Shown: positions 25,686 to 33,394, numbered from the stretch's first letter. The stretch is 64,000 bases of DNA from Saccharopolyspora spinosa NRRL 18395 (GCF_000194155.1 NZ_GL877879.1:2262520-2326519); one strand, 5' to 3'. Notes: generated by a model from the sequence alone, not told the origin. Program-made: numbers and translations.

Positions 25686-26843
25686 ATGGTGGATCACCGG
25701 CTCAGCGAAGAGCACGAAGCCCTGCGCGAGAGCGTGCAGACCTTCGCCCGCAAGGAAGTCGCCCCGGTCATCGGCGACTACTACGAACGCGAGGAGTTCC
25801 CATACCCGCTGGTGCAGGTCATGGGGCGGATGGGTCTGTTCGGGCTGCCGATCCCCGAGGAGCACGGCGGCATGGGCGGCGACTACTTCGCGTTGTGCCT
25901 GGCGCTGGAGGAGTTGGCGCGCGTCGACTCGTCCGTCGCGATCACCCTGGAGGCCGGGGTCTCGCTGGGCGTCATGCCGATCTACCGGTTCGGCAGCGAC
26001 GAGCAGCGGCGCACCTGGCTGCCCCGCCTGGCGGCCGGTGAGATCCTCGGCGCGTTCGGCCTGACCGAGCCCGGCGGCGGCTCCGACGCGGGCAGCACCC
26101 GCACCACGGCGGTGCTCGACGGCGACGAGTGGGTGATCAACGGCTCCAAGGCGTTCATCACCAACTCCGGCACGGACCTCACCGGCCTCGTCACGGTCAC
26201 CGCCGTCACCGGGCAGAAGCCCAACGGCGGCAAGGAGATCTCCACGATCATCGTGCCCGCCGGAACCCCGGGCTTCACTGTCGCGAAGAAGTACTCGAAG
26301 GTCGGTTGGAACGCCTCCGACACCCATGCGTTGTCCTTCGATGACTGCCGGGTGCCCGCCGCGAATCTTCTCGGCGAGCGCGGCCGCGGCTACGCCCAGT
26401 TCCTCGCGACGCTCACCGAGGGCCGGGTCGCGATCGCCGCTCTCGGCGTCGGCCTCGCTCAGGGCTGCGTCGACGAATGCCTGCGCTACCTGGGTGAACG
26501 AGAGGCCTTCGGCCGCAAGATCGGCGAGTACCAGGCCATGCAGTTCAAGGTAGCCGACATGGAGCTGCGCGCGCACACCGCGCGGCTGGCCTACTACGAC
26601 GCGGCATCGCGGATGCTGCGCGGCGAGCCGTACAAGAAGGAGGCCGCGATCGCCAAGCTCGTCTCGTCGAACGCGGCGATGGACAACGCCCGGGACGCCA
26701 CGCAGATCTTCGGCGGCTACGGGTTCATGAACGAGACGCCGGTCGGGCGTTTTTACCGGGACGCCAAGATCCTGGAGATCGGCGAGGGCACCAGCGAGGT
26801 CCAGCGCATGCTGATCGCCCGGGAACTCGGCCTGCCGACCTGA
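25686..26843 (+). CDS. Acyl-CoA dehydrogenase of the MCC operon (short/branched-chain type)
   Basis: A 385-aa FAD enzyme that makes the alpha-beta double bond in acyl-CoA. Family motifs AFGLTEPGGGSDAG and ITNSGTDLTG are present. The catalytic Glu is in GEGTSEVQR near the C-terminus, the position used by short-chain dehydrogenases; classical isovaleryl-CoA dehydrogenases have Ala there and Glu on an earlier helix, where this protein has Gly (TEGRVAIA). So a role in isovaleryl/branched acyl-CoA oxidation is inferred from the operon rather than from the active site. ATG 25686, 3 bp after mccA. Confidence 0.88.
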   Translation: MVDHRLSEEHEALRESVQTFARKEVAPVIGDYYEREEFPYPLVQVMGRMGLFGLPIPEEHGGMGGDYFALCLALEELARVDSSVAITLEAGVSLGVMPIYRFGSDEQRRTWLPRLAAGEILGAFGLTEPGGGSDAGSTRTTAVLDGDEWVINGSKAFITNSGTDLTGLVTVTAVTGQKPNGGKEISTIIVPAGTPGFTVAKKYSKVGWNASDTHALSFDDCRVPAANLLGERGRGYAQFLATLTEGRVAIAALGVGLAQGCVDECLRYLGEREAFGRKIGEYQAMQFKVADMELRAHTARLAYYDAASRMLRGEPYKKEAAIAKLVSSNAAMDNARDATQIFGGYGFMNETPVGRFYRDAKILEIGEGTSEVQRMLIARELGLPT

Positions 26844-26849
26844 GAGAAA

Positions 26850-26877
26850 AGGCCGCCGGAGGCCTCGGGGGCGGCCT
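26850..26877 (+). terminator. Terminator of the MCC operon
   Basis: AGGCCGCC (26850-26857) pairs with GGCGGCCT (26870-26877), seven bases after the acyl-CoA dehydrogenase stop. Confidence 0.75.
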
Positions 26878-26927
26878 CCGCCAGCCATCAGGTCAGTGGT
26901 CGGGGGTTGGGTCGGGTTTCGGGGGGA

Positions 26928-27470
26928 TCAGCGCCGGAACCGCTTCTGCGGCACGGTGATCTCGTCGGTCTGCTCGATGCCGGGGTAACCGGTCGGCACG
27001 TCGTAATCGGCGTGCGCGTCGTTATCGCCGTGCGCGTCGTAATCGGCGTGCGTGTCGTAATCTGCCTGCGCGTCGTAGCCTGCCTGCGCGTCGTACTCCG
27101 GCGCGGGCCGGAGGCCCTGCTGCGTGTCCTCGCCGGGCCACACCGGCCCCTGGCCGCTCGGTGCAGGGCCGCTCTGCACCGGCTCCTCGTCGGCGTCCGC
27201 CAGGTGCTGCATCACCCAGTCACGGGCCAGCGCTGCCGGCGAGGTGCCCTGCTTGAACGCGAGCTCCCGCAGGCGCTCGTTGGCCATCAGGGGCAGCCGC
27301 AGCTGGTAGACCTGTGAGGCACCGAAGCGGCGTCCGGACCCGGTGGATTCGACGCTCTCCTCCGGGGCCAGCGCAGCCAGGTACGACTCGAACTCATGAT
27401 CCGGTTCGGCCGGCTGGGCAGACTTCTGCTGCCGTCGGCCGGTCTTGGTTCGTCCTAGAGCCACCGGCAC
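26928..27470 (-). CDS. Ribbon-helix-helix-like protein with acidic hexapeptide repeat tail
   Basis: A 180-aa protein. The middle (about residues 50-90, VYQLRLPLMANERLRELAFK … AALARDWVMQHL) looks like a ribbon-helix-helix DNA-binding fold. The N-terminus is basic (LGRTKTGRRQQKS). The C-terminal third is low-complexity and acidic, with about six YDAHAD-like units. No toxin gene is adjacent. GTG 27470 or 27464 may start it; there is no clear ribosome site, so it could be leaderless. Function unknown. Confidence 0.6.
   Translation of the reverse strand: MPVALGRTKTGRRQQKSAQPAEPDHEFESYLAALAPEESVESTGSGRRFGASQVYQLRLPLMANERLRELAFKQGTSPAALARDWVMQHLADADEEPVQSGPAPSGQGPVWPGEDTQQGLRPAPEYDAQAGYDAQADYDTHADYDAHGDNDAHADYDVPTGYPGIEQTDEITVPQKRFRR
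27000..27097. repeat. 18-bp coding minisatellite in the RHH gene
   Basis: Five and a half units of GTCGTAATCGGCGTGCGC with few changes, encoding on the minus strand the repeats YDAQAG, YDAQAD, YDTHAD, YDAHGD and NDAHAD. Unit number is probably variable between strains. Confidence 0.85.
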
Positions 27471-27583
27471 ACGATAACGGTTGTGTTGCGACCCGCGAGT
27501 CGCTGTGAGCCCTATCACCGCTCGCCGAGTCGCAGAAAAGTGCTCACACCTGCGCTTTCGCGATCGTGCTGAGAAAGCGGAGG

Positions 27584-27614
27584 GCCCCCGCGCCAGGGGG
27601 AGGAACGCGGGGGC
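27584..27614. terminator. Hairpin downstream of copZ-like gene
   Basis: GCCCCCGCG (27584-27592) pairs perfectly with CGCGGGGGC (27606-27614), between the metallochaperone stop and the RHH gene start. Confidence 0.7.
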
Positions 27615-27728
27615 CGGAGGGGATCTCCACAGATGCTGACCGGGGGTCTGTCAGCCGACCGATTGTGGCACGTCGCAGGCCGTTGTGGGGAGCTTTCGGC
27701 GCAGGATTGCGGCATCCCGGTCGGCCGC

Positions 27729-27950
27729 TCAGTTCGCGCTGGGCCACTCCGCGATCGTGTACCCGGACTCGGTGATGGCCGCCGCCACTGCGTCCCGGCT
27801 GAGCTCCTGCTCACTGGTCACCGAGACCTGCCCGCTCTCCACCGAGACCTGCACGTCGCTGACGCCGGGCAGCTCCGAGAGCTCCTCGGTGACCGACTTG
27901 GCGCAGTGGCCACACGTCATGCCGCCTACGACGAACGTTTGACTGCTCAT
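27729..27950 (-). CDS. Heavy-metal-associated (CopZ-like) metallochaperone
   Basis: A 73-aa ferredoxin-like HMA domain with the metal-binding GMTCGHCAKSV (MxCxxC at about residues 11-16) and the usual ELPGVSDVQVSVESGQVSV strand pair. It probably carries Cu(I) to a P-type ATPase or regulator, but neither is encoded nearby. AGGAA precedes ATG 27950 at a good distance. The upstream 250 bp (27951-28197) hold no gene. Confidence 0.9.
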   Translation of the reverse strand: MSSQTFVVGGMTCGHCAKSVTEELSELPGVSDVQVSVESGQVSVTSEQELSRDAVAAAITESGYTIAEWPSAN

Positions 27951-28197
27951 GAAAGTTCCTTCCTGGCAGATTTCTGCCACGACTCGATGCGGATTCCGCC
28001 GCAAACTGTCCCGAACGTCCAGTGTGGACGATCGTGGCGGGGGTGGCTCCGAGGGGTGTGACCAGGGCAATATCCGAAGTGGATCGAGTTCCCCCACGTG
28101 ATTACTCTGCGTCGACGTCAAATCACTCTCTGGGGGGCTGCGGGTGTTGACAACCTGTGGATAAATTGCGCCCGGAACCCGAGGCCGGGGAGGCGTC

Positions 28198-28437
28198 ATG
28201 TACGGGTCACTGGACGTACGGAAGTTCTTGTGGCAACAAGAAGACGGGTCCTCGCGGCCGCCGTCAGCGGTGCCCGCGCCGCGCACCGGCGAGCCCTCGC
28301 GGATCTCGTCGGAGCAGGTGCACCGGGCCAGGATGGCGGTCGCCCGCAGCGCGGAGAACGCCGAGGACTGCAAGCTCCTGCTGGACATGCTGGGATTGGC
28401 GCCCGACGACGACGGACAGCCGCCGGTCGCGCGCTGA
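28198..28437 (+). CDS. Small conserved-type hypothetical protein
   Basis: A 79-aa protein, MYGSLDVRKFLWQQ … VHRARMAVARSAENAEDCKLLLDMLGL, ending in an acidic tail. GGGGAGG sits just upstream of ATG 28198, so it is probably translated. The second half is helical; no family recognised. Confidence 0.55.
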   Translation: MYGSLDVRKFLWQQEDGSSRPPSAVPAPRTGEPSRISSEQVHRARMAVARSAENAEDCKLLLDMLGLAPDDDGQPPVAR

Positions 28438-28635
28438 CCGGGAGTCCGCCGTGCCGCCGAGGTGCGCTTTCGGGGCGTTCGTCGAGCGGTGTCGGCAAGT
28501 CGGCGCCGGCTCGAACCCGGTGGGTGGGATGGTCGGATTCGCGGTAACTTCCGGTGGCGTAGTTGATCATCCGTTCGTGGACCGCGTCGCTCGGGCGGCG
28601 GATCGCGGACGACTTCTTCGTGCCGGAGTCGTGTC

Positions 28636-29232
28636 ATGCCGCAGCAGCACCGGGCCAAGCTCACCCGTCGCGCCATACTGGCCGCCGCGGCGGAGGAGTT
28701 CGACCTGATCGGCTACGGGGCCGCCACGCTGAGCTCGATCCTGCGGCGCTCCGGCATCACCAAGGGCGCCTTCTATTTCCACTTCACGGCCAAGGAGGCG
28801 GTGGCTGAGGCGCTGGCCCGGCAGTACCTGGTGAGCCTGGCCGAGATGCGGCAGCGGTGGCTCGGCCGAAGCCTGGACCCGCTGTCGACGCTGGTCGGCC
28901 TGAGCGGTGAGGCTGCCCGCAGGCTGGAGCACGACGTGGTCCTGCGCGTCGGCCAGCGGCTGGCCGGTCAGCGCATCGGGGCGGAGTCCGACGGCTGGTA
29001 CGCGGTGCTCGACGAGCTGGTGCGGAAATCCGCGGCGGCGGGGCAGCTGCGCCCCGGCACCGATCCGGCCGAGGCGGCGAGGGTGCTCTACACGGCGTTG
29101 GTGGGCGCGTACGCGGTCGGCGACGAACCGGTGGGGCTGGCCGACCGCTTCGACGAGATCTGGCGCGTGGTGCTCGCCGGGGTTGCCCGGGAGGACTGGC
29201 GCGCGAACCCCGAACCGACGGATCGATCTTGA
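28636..29232 (+). CDS. TetR regulator resembling gamma-butyrolactone receptors (ArpA/ScbR-like)
   Basis: A 198-aa regulator. The DNA-binding part, ILAAAAEEFDLIGYGAATLS…LRRSGITKGAFYFHFTAKEAVAEAL, closely follows the ArpA/ScbR pattern (GY.AAT…ITKGA.YFHF..KE). The ligand domain is similar in length to those receptors. They release DNA on binding butyrolactone signals and control antibiotics and development. No butyrolactone synthase (AfsA type) or biosynthetic cluster is within the window, so the ligand and targets are unknown. ATG 28636 follows GGAG. Confidence 0.8.
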   Translation: MPQQHRAKLTRRAILAAAAEEFDLIGYGAATLSSILRRSGITKGAFYFHFTAKEAVAEALARQYLVSLAEMRQRWLGRSLDPLSTLVGLSGEAARRLEHDVVLRVGQRLAGQRIGAESDGWYAVLDELVRKSAAAGQLRPGTDPAEAARVLYTALVGAYAVGDEPVGLADRFDEIWRVVLAGVAREDWRANPEPTDRS

Positions 29233-29549
29233 GGCGCGGATCACAAAATCGCGATCTGTCCGATTTGCTCGGTTTTCGGGTTCGAGCCTCGCCTCGCGGG
29301 GTGCTGGGTGTTGGTCGCCTCGCGTGGGCGATGGCGTGCCAAGATCTAACAAAGCGGCAGGTCAACTGGCTATCATCGACGGCGGGCCCGCGTCGGATCG
29401 ACGTCGTGAGGGGGTGCCGTGCGACTTAAAGGACCCCCCGCCTTGGGGGCCCTGGAGGCATGTCGTAAGCTTTCATCACTGCCAACGGGGCGCTCCGAAA
29501 AGGGGAAAGCCGGTTGGAGGCAAGGCCGGGTCGGTTTCGAATCGGCCAA
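29233..29549. other. Intergenic region upstream of the tRNA cluster
   Basis: About 320 bp without a recognisable gene. It must contain the tRNA promoter; no clear -35/-10 pair or other structure was identified. Confidence 0.4.
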
Positions 29550-29622
29550 GCCCCCATCGTCTAGCGGCCTAGGACGCCGCCCTTTCAAGGCGGTAGCGCG
29601 GGTTCGAATCCCGTTGGGGGTA
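29550..29622 (+). tRNA. tRNA-Glu (anticodon TTC)
   Basis: Acceptor arms GCCCCCA and TGGGGGT pair, the anticodon stem CCGCC/GGCGG encloses loop CTTTCAA with anticodon TTC, and the T-loop reads GGTTCGAATCC. CCA is not encoded. Confidence 0.97.
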
Positions 29623-29644
29623 CGACAACTGAAGATAGAAGCAT

Positions 29645-29721
29645 GGCCCAGTGGCGCAGTTGGTTAGCGCGCCGCCCTGTCACGGCGGAGGTCGCGGGTT
29701 CGAGTCCCGTCTGGGTCGCCA
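29645..29721 (+). tRNA. tRNA-Asp (anticodon GTC)
   Basis: Acceptor arms GGCCCAG and CTGGGTC with one G-U pair, discriminator G followed by encoded CCA, anticodon stem CCGCC/GGCGG with loop CTGTCAC, T-loop GGTTCGAGTCC. Confidence 0.97.
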
Positions 29722-29749
29722 AGGCGAACGGCATTGAGCCGACGCTATC

Positions 29750-29823
29750 GGCCAGGTAGCTCAGTTGGTACGAGCGTCCGCCTGAAAAGCGGAAGGTCGG
29801 CGGTTCGACCCCGCCCCTGGCCA
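29750..29823 (+). tRNA. tRNA-Phe (anticodon GAA); integration target
   Basis: Acceptor arms GGCCAGG and CCTGGCC, anticodon stem TCCGC/GCGGA with loop CTGAAAA, T-loop GGTTCGACCCC. Its last 20 bases plus CGC beyond are duplicated at 33355-33378, showing that an integrative element entered here and rebuilt the gene's 3' end. Confidence 0.97.
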
Positions 29824-29827
29824 CCGC
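29804..29827. repeat. attL of the integrated element
   Basis: 24 bp covering the T-arm and acceptor end of tRNA-Phe (TTCGACCCCGCC … GGCCACCGC) match 33355-33378 at 23 positions; the single difference is C/T at the seventh base. Confidence 0.85.
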
Positions 29828-29836
29828 TCAGACCAG

Positions 29837-29874
29837 CCAAAACGCCCCTGCCGAGATCGGCGGGGGCGTTTTGG
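29837..29874 (+). terminator. tRNA-cluster terminator
   Basis: CCAAAACGCCCC…GCCGA pairs with TCGGC…GGGGCGTTTTGG, 18-nt arms around GA with one mismatch, 13 bp after tRNA-Phe. It lies on the element side of attL, so it came with the element. Confidence 0.85.
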
Positions 29875-29877
29875 GTC

Positions 29878-30405
29878 TCAGTTGGTGCCCCAGAAGTAGG
29901 TGTTCAGTCGGTCAGCCACGTCGTTCCGGACGGAGTCGATGACGTGCATGTACCGCTGCTTCATGGTGACGGACGACCAACCCATCAGCTCCATCACGAC
30001 GCGGTCGGGCACGCCGAGGACCAATAGCACGGTGGCGGCGGTGTGCCGTGCGTCGTGCAGCCGCGCCTTGCGGACCCCGGCCTCCGTAAGGATCGCCTTC
30101 CATTCGTCGAGGTCTTGACGTGGATCGATCGGCTTGCCGTTGGGCTGGGTGAACATCCACTCGCCGTCGTGCCACTCCGTGCCCGCACGCTCCCGCTCGG
30201 CGGCCTGAGCCTTCTCGTGCCTGATGATCAGCCGCCGGTTCGTCGCGGGCACCACCGGGCATGGTCGGTGCAGTCCGGCAGGCACTGCGGCGGACAAGCT
30301 CAAGCCTCGCCGAAAGCCGTTCGTGCGGTCCGGTGCACCTGGTGAGCCGTCGCGGGCTTCAGCCCTGACTCAATCCTGCGCCGGTAGAATTTCTCGAAGC
30401 GTCCG
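29878..30405 (-). pseudogene. Tyrosine recombinase (phage-type integrase) remnant
   Basis: The C-terminal catalytic half is intact from about 30250 to the stop at 29878: RLHDARHTAATVLLVLGVPD, then GWSSVTMKQRYMHVID with the nucleophile Tyr. Upstream, in a different frame and ending at a stop at 30300, is a piece of the core-binding domain (FEKFYRRRIESGLKPATAHQ). The middle, including the first catalytic Arg, is deleted or scrambled. It would have integrated the element into tRNA-Phe and is now inactive. Confidence 0.8.
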
Positions 30406-30780
30406 GCCACGGCACACCTTTGGCGGTGGCGATGGCGTGCAGGGCGCCCAACCCGTTGGTGACGAGCTCGGGCACGTCGTGCGCGGCGGGCGCGGGGTTT
30501 GGGCTTGCGATCAAGCTCGAGCACCACGAGCCCGGACGGGACGGTGGCGATGCCGTCGTTGGCGCGTGGCGTCCGCACCCACCACCGCCGGATCTGGGCG
30601 GTGTTGGTGGTGGCGGACTTGTAGCCGTGGCTTTCGGCGGCCTTACGATCGGCGGTCATCTGCCGCTCGCCGAGCACCTTGGCCAGCTTCCGGTCCCGGT
30701 TGCTGGCGGCCGGGCCGACCCCGTGCCGGTCAAGTGCGCTAATCAAGTCGTACGACGCGAACGAGTCTGCTGACAGGAAG
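30406..30780 (-). pseudogene. Bifunctional primase-polymerase (prim-pol) remnant
   Basis: Reading on from the integrase piece, this strand gives HGYKSATTNTAQIRRWWVRT, then NDGIATVPSGLVVLELD, which resembles the prim-pol domain of AICE and plasmid replication proteins (usual pattern ATTD…I..WW…NIGIATG.SGLVV.DLD). There is no proper start and it is fused in frame to the integrase fragment by a deletion. Confidence 0.55.
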
Positions 30781-30810
30781 ACAAACGCGTCAACTGCGAC
30801 AGTCGAACGT

Positions 30811-31002
30811 GTGACGCGGAATCGGCTGGTCGCCTCGGGTGAGGTGGCGCGGGAGCTTGGAATCAGCCCGCGCACCGTGGCCCGCTATGTCCGCGAAGGT
30901 CTGCTCAAGCCGACGGAGACGACGCTTGGCGGACACTACCGCTGGGATGTCGAACAGGTTCGCGAGCAGATCCGCGAGCTGCGGGCCAAGCCGGAGGAAT
31001 GA
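30811..31002 (+). CDS. Xis-like MerR-type helix-turn-helix protein
   Basis: 63 aa consisting of one winged-helix: LVASGEVARELGISPRTVAR, YVREGLLKPTETTLGGHYRW, then VEQVREQIREL. This matches small excisionases and MerR-like DNA-binding proteins of actinomycete integrative elements. GTG 30811 is the apparent start; no ribosome site is strong. It is opposite in strand to the integrase. Confidence 0.65.
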   Translation: MTRNRLVASGEVARELGISPRTVARYVREGLLKPTETTLGGHYRWDVEQVREQIRELRAKPEE

Positions 31003-31605
31003 CCCCGCCATCGACATCAATCCGGCGTTGCTTCAACGGTCATTGTGGGCTCGATCGACGTGATTCGGCCTGTTGGGGCGACCCGTCGGAACCGTTGCCG
31101 TCGAGCTACCGCCCCGGGAGCTCATTGTCCGAGGTATCCCGCTCTTGCGGACGGTTGAAAGCTTTGAAGAATTTGCGAATGCGATGGTGCGCGCCGGAGG
31201 CTGGGGGCATGCTGCGAGTTGGCAAGAAGGGTCTTTCGGCCATTTCGTACGGGGTGGCCTCCTGATAGTTTTTTGGTTGCGGTACTCGTCGAGGGGGTGA
31301 TGGTGTTACCGCAAGATATTTAGGAACCCTGTCGCCTGGCAGGGTTGGTTCGTATGCACGTTGCGCAGTTTGACGGGCGAAACCCCGGATCACGGCGATT
31401 CGAATTACTGGCCGTGCACGAATGGCAGCCGGGGGTTGTGGTGTGCCCACGAGTTGTGCGGGTAATTTGATAGTACCTAATCTCGATTACGCAGCTACTG
31501 CCCGGGATCCGTCTAAGTTGTCGGGATCCGTGACGTTCGCCATGCGCAAATATTGTGATCAGGAATCCCGGCTAAAGTCCCTAAGCTCATTCATAAGGAG
31601 AAACA
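31003..31605. other. AT-richer non-coding stretch within the element
   Basis: About 600 bp with GC clearly below the flanks, especially after 31300. Short ORFs are present but none has a family match or a ribosome site. The last 60 bp should hold the promoter of the repeat protein at 31606. Confidence 0.4.
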
Positions 31606-32229
31606 ATGACTACTACGACTCCAGTGGTCAACAACCGCGCAACGTCGCAGCGCGGCATTGCTGCTCTCTCGCGTCGTCCCGACCATATGGAGATCTGGCG
31701 GGTGACGCCGAACGGTGCGGTCAAGGGTGCGTACCACTATGATGGTGGAGGGCTTTGGAAGACCTATGACATTGCACCCGACGCAAATTCGGCCAACGCG
31801 GAGACTGGTATTGCTGCTCTCTCGCGTCGTCCCGACCATATGGAGATCTGGTGGGTGACGCCGGACGGTGCCGTCAAGGGTGCGTACTGGTACGAAGAGC
31901 CGAAGGCCCCTTGGAAACTCTACGAGATTGCGCCCGTAGGATCCGCATCCCTGAAGGGGCACATTGCTGCTCTCTCGCGTCGTCCCGATACTATGGAGAT
32001 CTGGTGGGTGGCGCCGGACGGTGCGGTCAAAGGTGCCTGCTGGTACCAAGAGCCGAAGGACCACGATTGGACGACCTATAACCACATTCTAGGAACGGCC
32101 AACGTGGAGACTGGGATTACTGCACTCTCGCGTATTCCTACGAGTATGGAGATCTGGTGTGTGGCCAACGGTGCGGTCAAGGGTTCCTACTACGATGATG
32201 GGAATCCTTGGAAGACCTACGATGTGTGA
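31606..32229 (+). CDS. 51-residue tandem-repeat protein, probable beta-propeller/lectin-like
   Basis: 207 aa made of three full and one partial repeat of 51 residues: G(I)AALSRRPDHMEIWWVTPDG, then AVKGAYWY…PWKTYDIAP. The pattern 'SR-x-x-x-MEIWWV-PDGAV-x-x-x-WY' resembles blades of PLL-type fucose-binding lectins and related seven-bladed propellers, though four blades would need oligomerisation. There is no signal peptide. AAGGAG precedes ATG 31606 at ideal distance. Base composition is well below the genome average, so it is foreign. It is cargo of the integrated element, with a strong terminator after it. Confidence 0.7.
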   Translation: MTTTTPVVNNRATSQRGIAALSRRPDHMEIWRVTPNGAVKGAYHYDGGGLWKTYDIAPDANSANAETGIAALSRRPDHMEIWWVTPDGAVKGAYWYEEPKAPWKLYEIAPVGSASLKGHIAALSRRPDTMEIWWVAPDGAVKGACWYQEPKDHDWTTYNHILGTANVETGITALSRIPTSMEIWCVANGAVKGSYYDDGNPWKTYDV

Positions 32230-32290
32230 CGTGCCCCGGGAGTTGTAGCCACCGCGGTACGCGGTGCGCTGGACTAGCGGGGCCAGGTAT

Positions 32291-32328
32291 CCGGGGCGGG
32301 AGAACAGTGGTTTGTGCTCCCGCCCCGG
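32291..32328. terminator. Strong hairpin after the repeat protein
   Basis: CCGGGGCGGGAG (32291-32302) pairs perfectly with CTCCCGCCCCGG (32317-32328), 14-nt loop. The flanking 32230-32493 holds no recognisable gene. Confidence 0.8.
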
Positions 32329-32493
32329 CCCGGTGCTCCGAAGGGCGAGGAACCGCGCGATCAACTCCGCGGCCGGTGACTAAATCCAAGGTGTCGAGAC
32401 ACCTCCCGCTTGAACTTGGCGGGGCGGTCTTCACGCTGACCCGAACGGGGCTCGTGTCCGTCACATGCTGGCGCTGCGGTCCAGCTCCCGGCT

Positions 32494-33204
32494 CTAGCCG
32501 GGCTCCCTCTCGCTGCGTTCGTGCAGCGAAGACATCTGAGCGTCGAGTCCGGCAGCGGCCTCGGCCGCCGCTTTTAGCTCGGCGGTGAAGCTCTCCGGCA
32601 CCTCGCCCCCGCTCTTGTAGAGCAGCTCGTGCTCTACGGCGGCCCAGAAGTCCATCGCGATGGTTCGCAGCTGGAGTTCGACGGCCACTTGCTCGGTGCG
32701 GTCGGACAGGTGCACCGGCACGTTGATGATCAGGTGCAGGCTTCGGTAGCCGTTCGGCTTCGGCGCGGCGATGTAGTCCTTGGTTTGCACGATCTCAATC
32801 TGGTGCTGGCGGATGAGATCGCGGACGAGGTAGACGTCGGAGATGAACGGGCACACGACGCGCACGCCGGCGATGTCGGTGAGGTGTTCGCGGGCCGACA
32901 CCGGGTCGACCGGCAGCCCGCGCCGGGCGAGCTTGGCCGCGATGGCCTCGGGGCGCTTGATCCGCGAGGTGATGTGCTCGATCGGATCGTGCTCGTGGGC
33001 GTAGTCGAATTCCTCGCTCCAGATCCGCAGCTTGGTCATGAGCTCGTCGACGCCGAACTTGTGCACCATTAGCAGGTCGCCGGTCCGGCGCATGAAGGCG
33101 AGGGCGTCGTCGCGGTCCATGTCGCCGAGCTGCTCGATGGCGCTGCGCTGCGGATAGGGCCACCTGCGCGAGCCGCCGCGCGGTGATCTGTCCCCGGAAC
33201 CCAT
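32494..33204 (-). CDS. Small alarmone synthetase (RelA/SpoT-domain GTP pyrophosphokinase, RelQ-like)
   Basis: A 236-aa single-domain (p)ppGpp synthetase; no hydrolase or TGS/ACT domains. Motifs follow RelQ closely: EHITSRIKRPEAIAAKLARRG, DIAGVRVVCPFISDVY (catalytic Asp of the synthetase fold), IVQTKDYIAAPKPNGYRSLH and VELQLRTIAMDFWAAVEHEL. It would transfer pyrophosphate from ATP to GTP or GDP. ATG 33204 follows GGGAGGAG. It lies inside the tRNA-Phe element, next to attR, with no adjacent antitoxin gene visible. Confidence 0.9.
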   Translation of the reverse strand: MGSGDRSPRGGSRRWPYPQRSAIEQLGDMDRDDALAFMRRTGDLLMVHKFGVDELMTKLRIWSEEFDYAHEHDPIEHITSRIKRPEAIAAKLARRGLPVDPVSAREHLTDIAGVRVVCPFISDVYLVRDLIRQHQIEIVQTKDYIAAPKPNGYRSLHLIINVPVHLSDRTEQVAVELQLRTIAMDFWAAVEHELLYKSGGEVPESFTAELKAAAEAAAGLDAQMSSLHERSEREPG

Positions 33205-33354
33205 CGACGCTCCTCCCACCGCTGCCCGATTCCAGCCTAGGCCCGGCCGAACGACCGGGCCCGCGCTCAGGAGCGGGGCGGGAGAACGAAGACGTGGATC
33301 TCCCGGTCTCCGGCGCGTTCGGCACAGGTGTCGTGGAAAGGCGGGGGGCGGCGC

Positions 33355-33378
33355 TTCGACTCCGCCCCTGGCCACCGC
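33355..33378. repeat. attR of the integrated element
   Basis: Matches the 3' end of tRNA-Phe at 29804-29827 with one mismatch. Beyond it the original chromosomal terminator (33395-33420) follows, as expected where the tRNA originally ended. Confidence 0.85.
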
Positions 33379-33394
33379 GAAGACCTGTCAATTC

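Larger units (their letters stand above)
29804..33378. mobile_element. Decayed tRNA-Phe-integrated element (AICE-like), 3.55 kb
   Basis: Bounded by attL in tRNA-Phe and a matching attR. Inside, in order: broken tyrosine integrase, prim-pol remnant, Xis-like gene, an AT-richer stretch with a repeat protein, and a small alarmone synthetase. Integrase next to the tRNA with replication and Xis genes following is the AICE plan, but transfer genes are gone. The boundary is inferred from the repeat alone. Confidence 0.75.

Noticed and set aside
26928..27470. Antitoxin of a toxin–antitoxin pair (RHH domain)
   Set aside because: No small toxin ORF overlaps or adjoins it, and the protein is longer than usual antitoxins.
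28156..28164. Perfect DnaA box (TGTGGATAA, complement of TTATCCACA) as sign of an origin
   Set aside because: Single occurrence without a cluster, AT-rich unwinding region or dnaA/dnaN genes.
32375..32493. Short plus-strand ORF (TLTRTGLVSVTCWRC) before the alarmone synthetase gene
   Set aside because: No ribosome site, no family resemblance, and it runs into the antisense of the synthetase gene.
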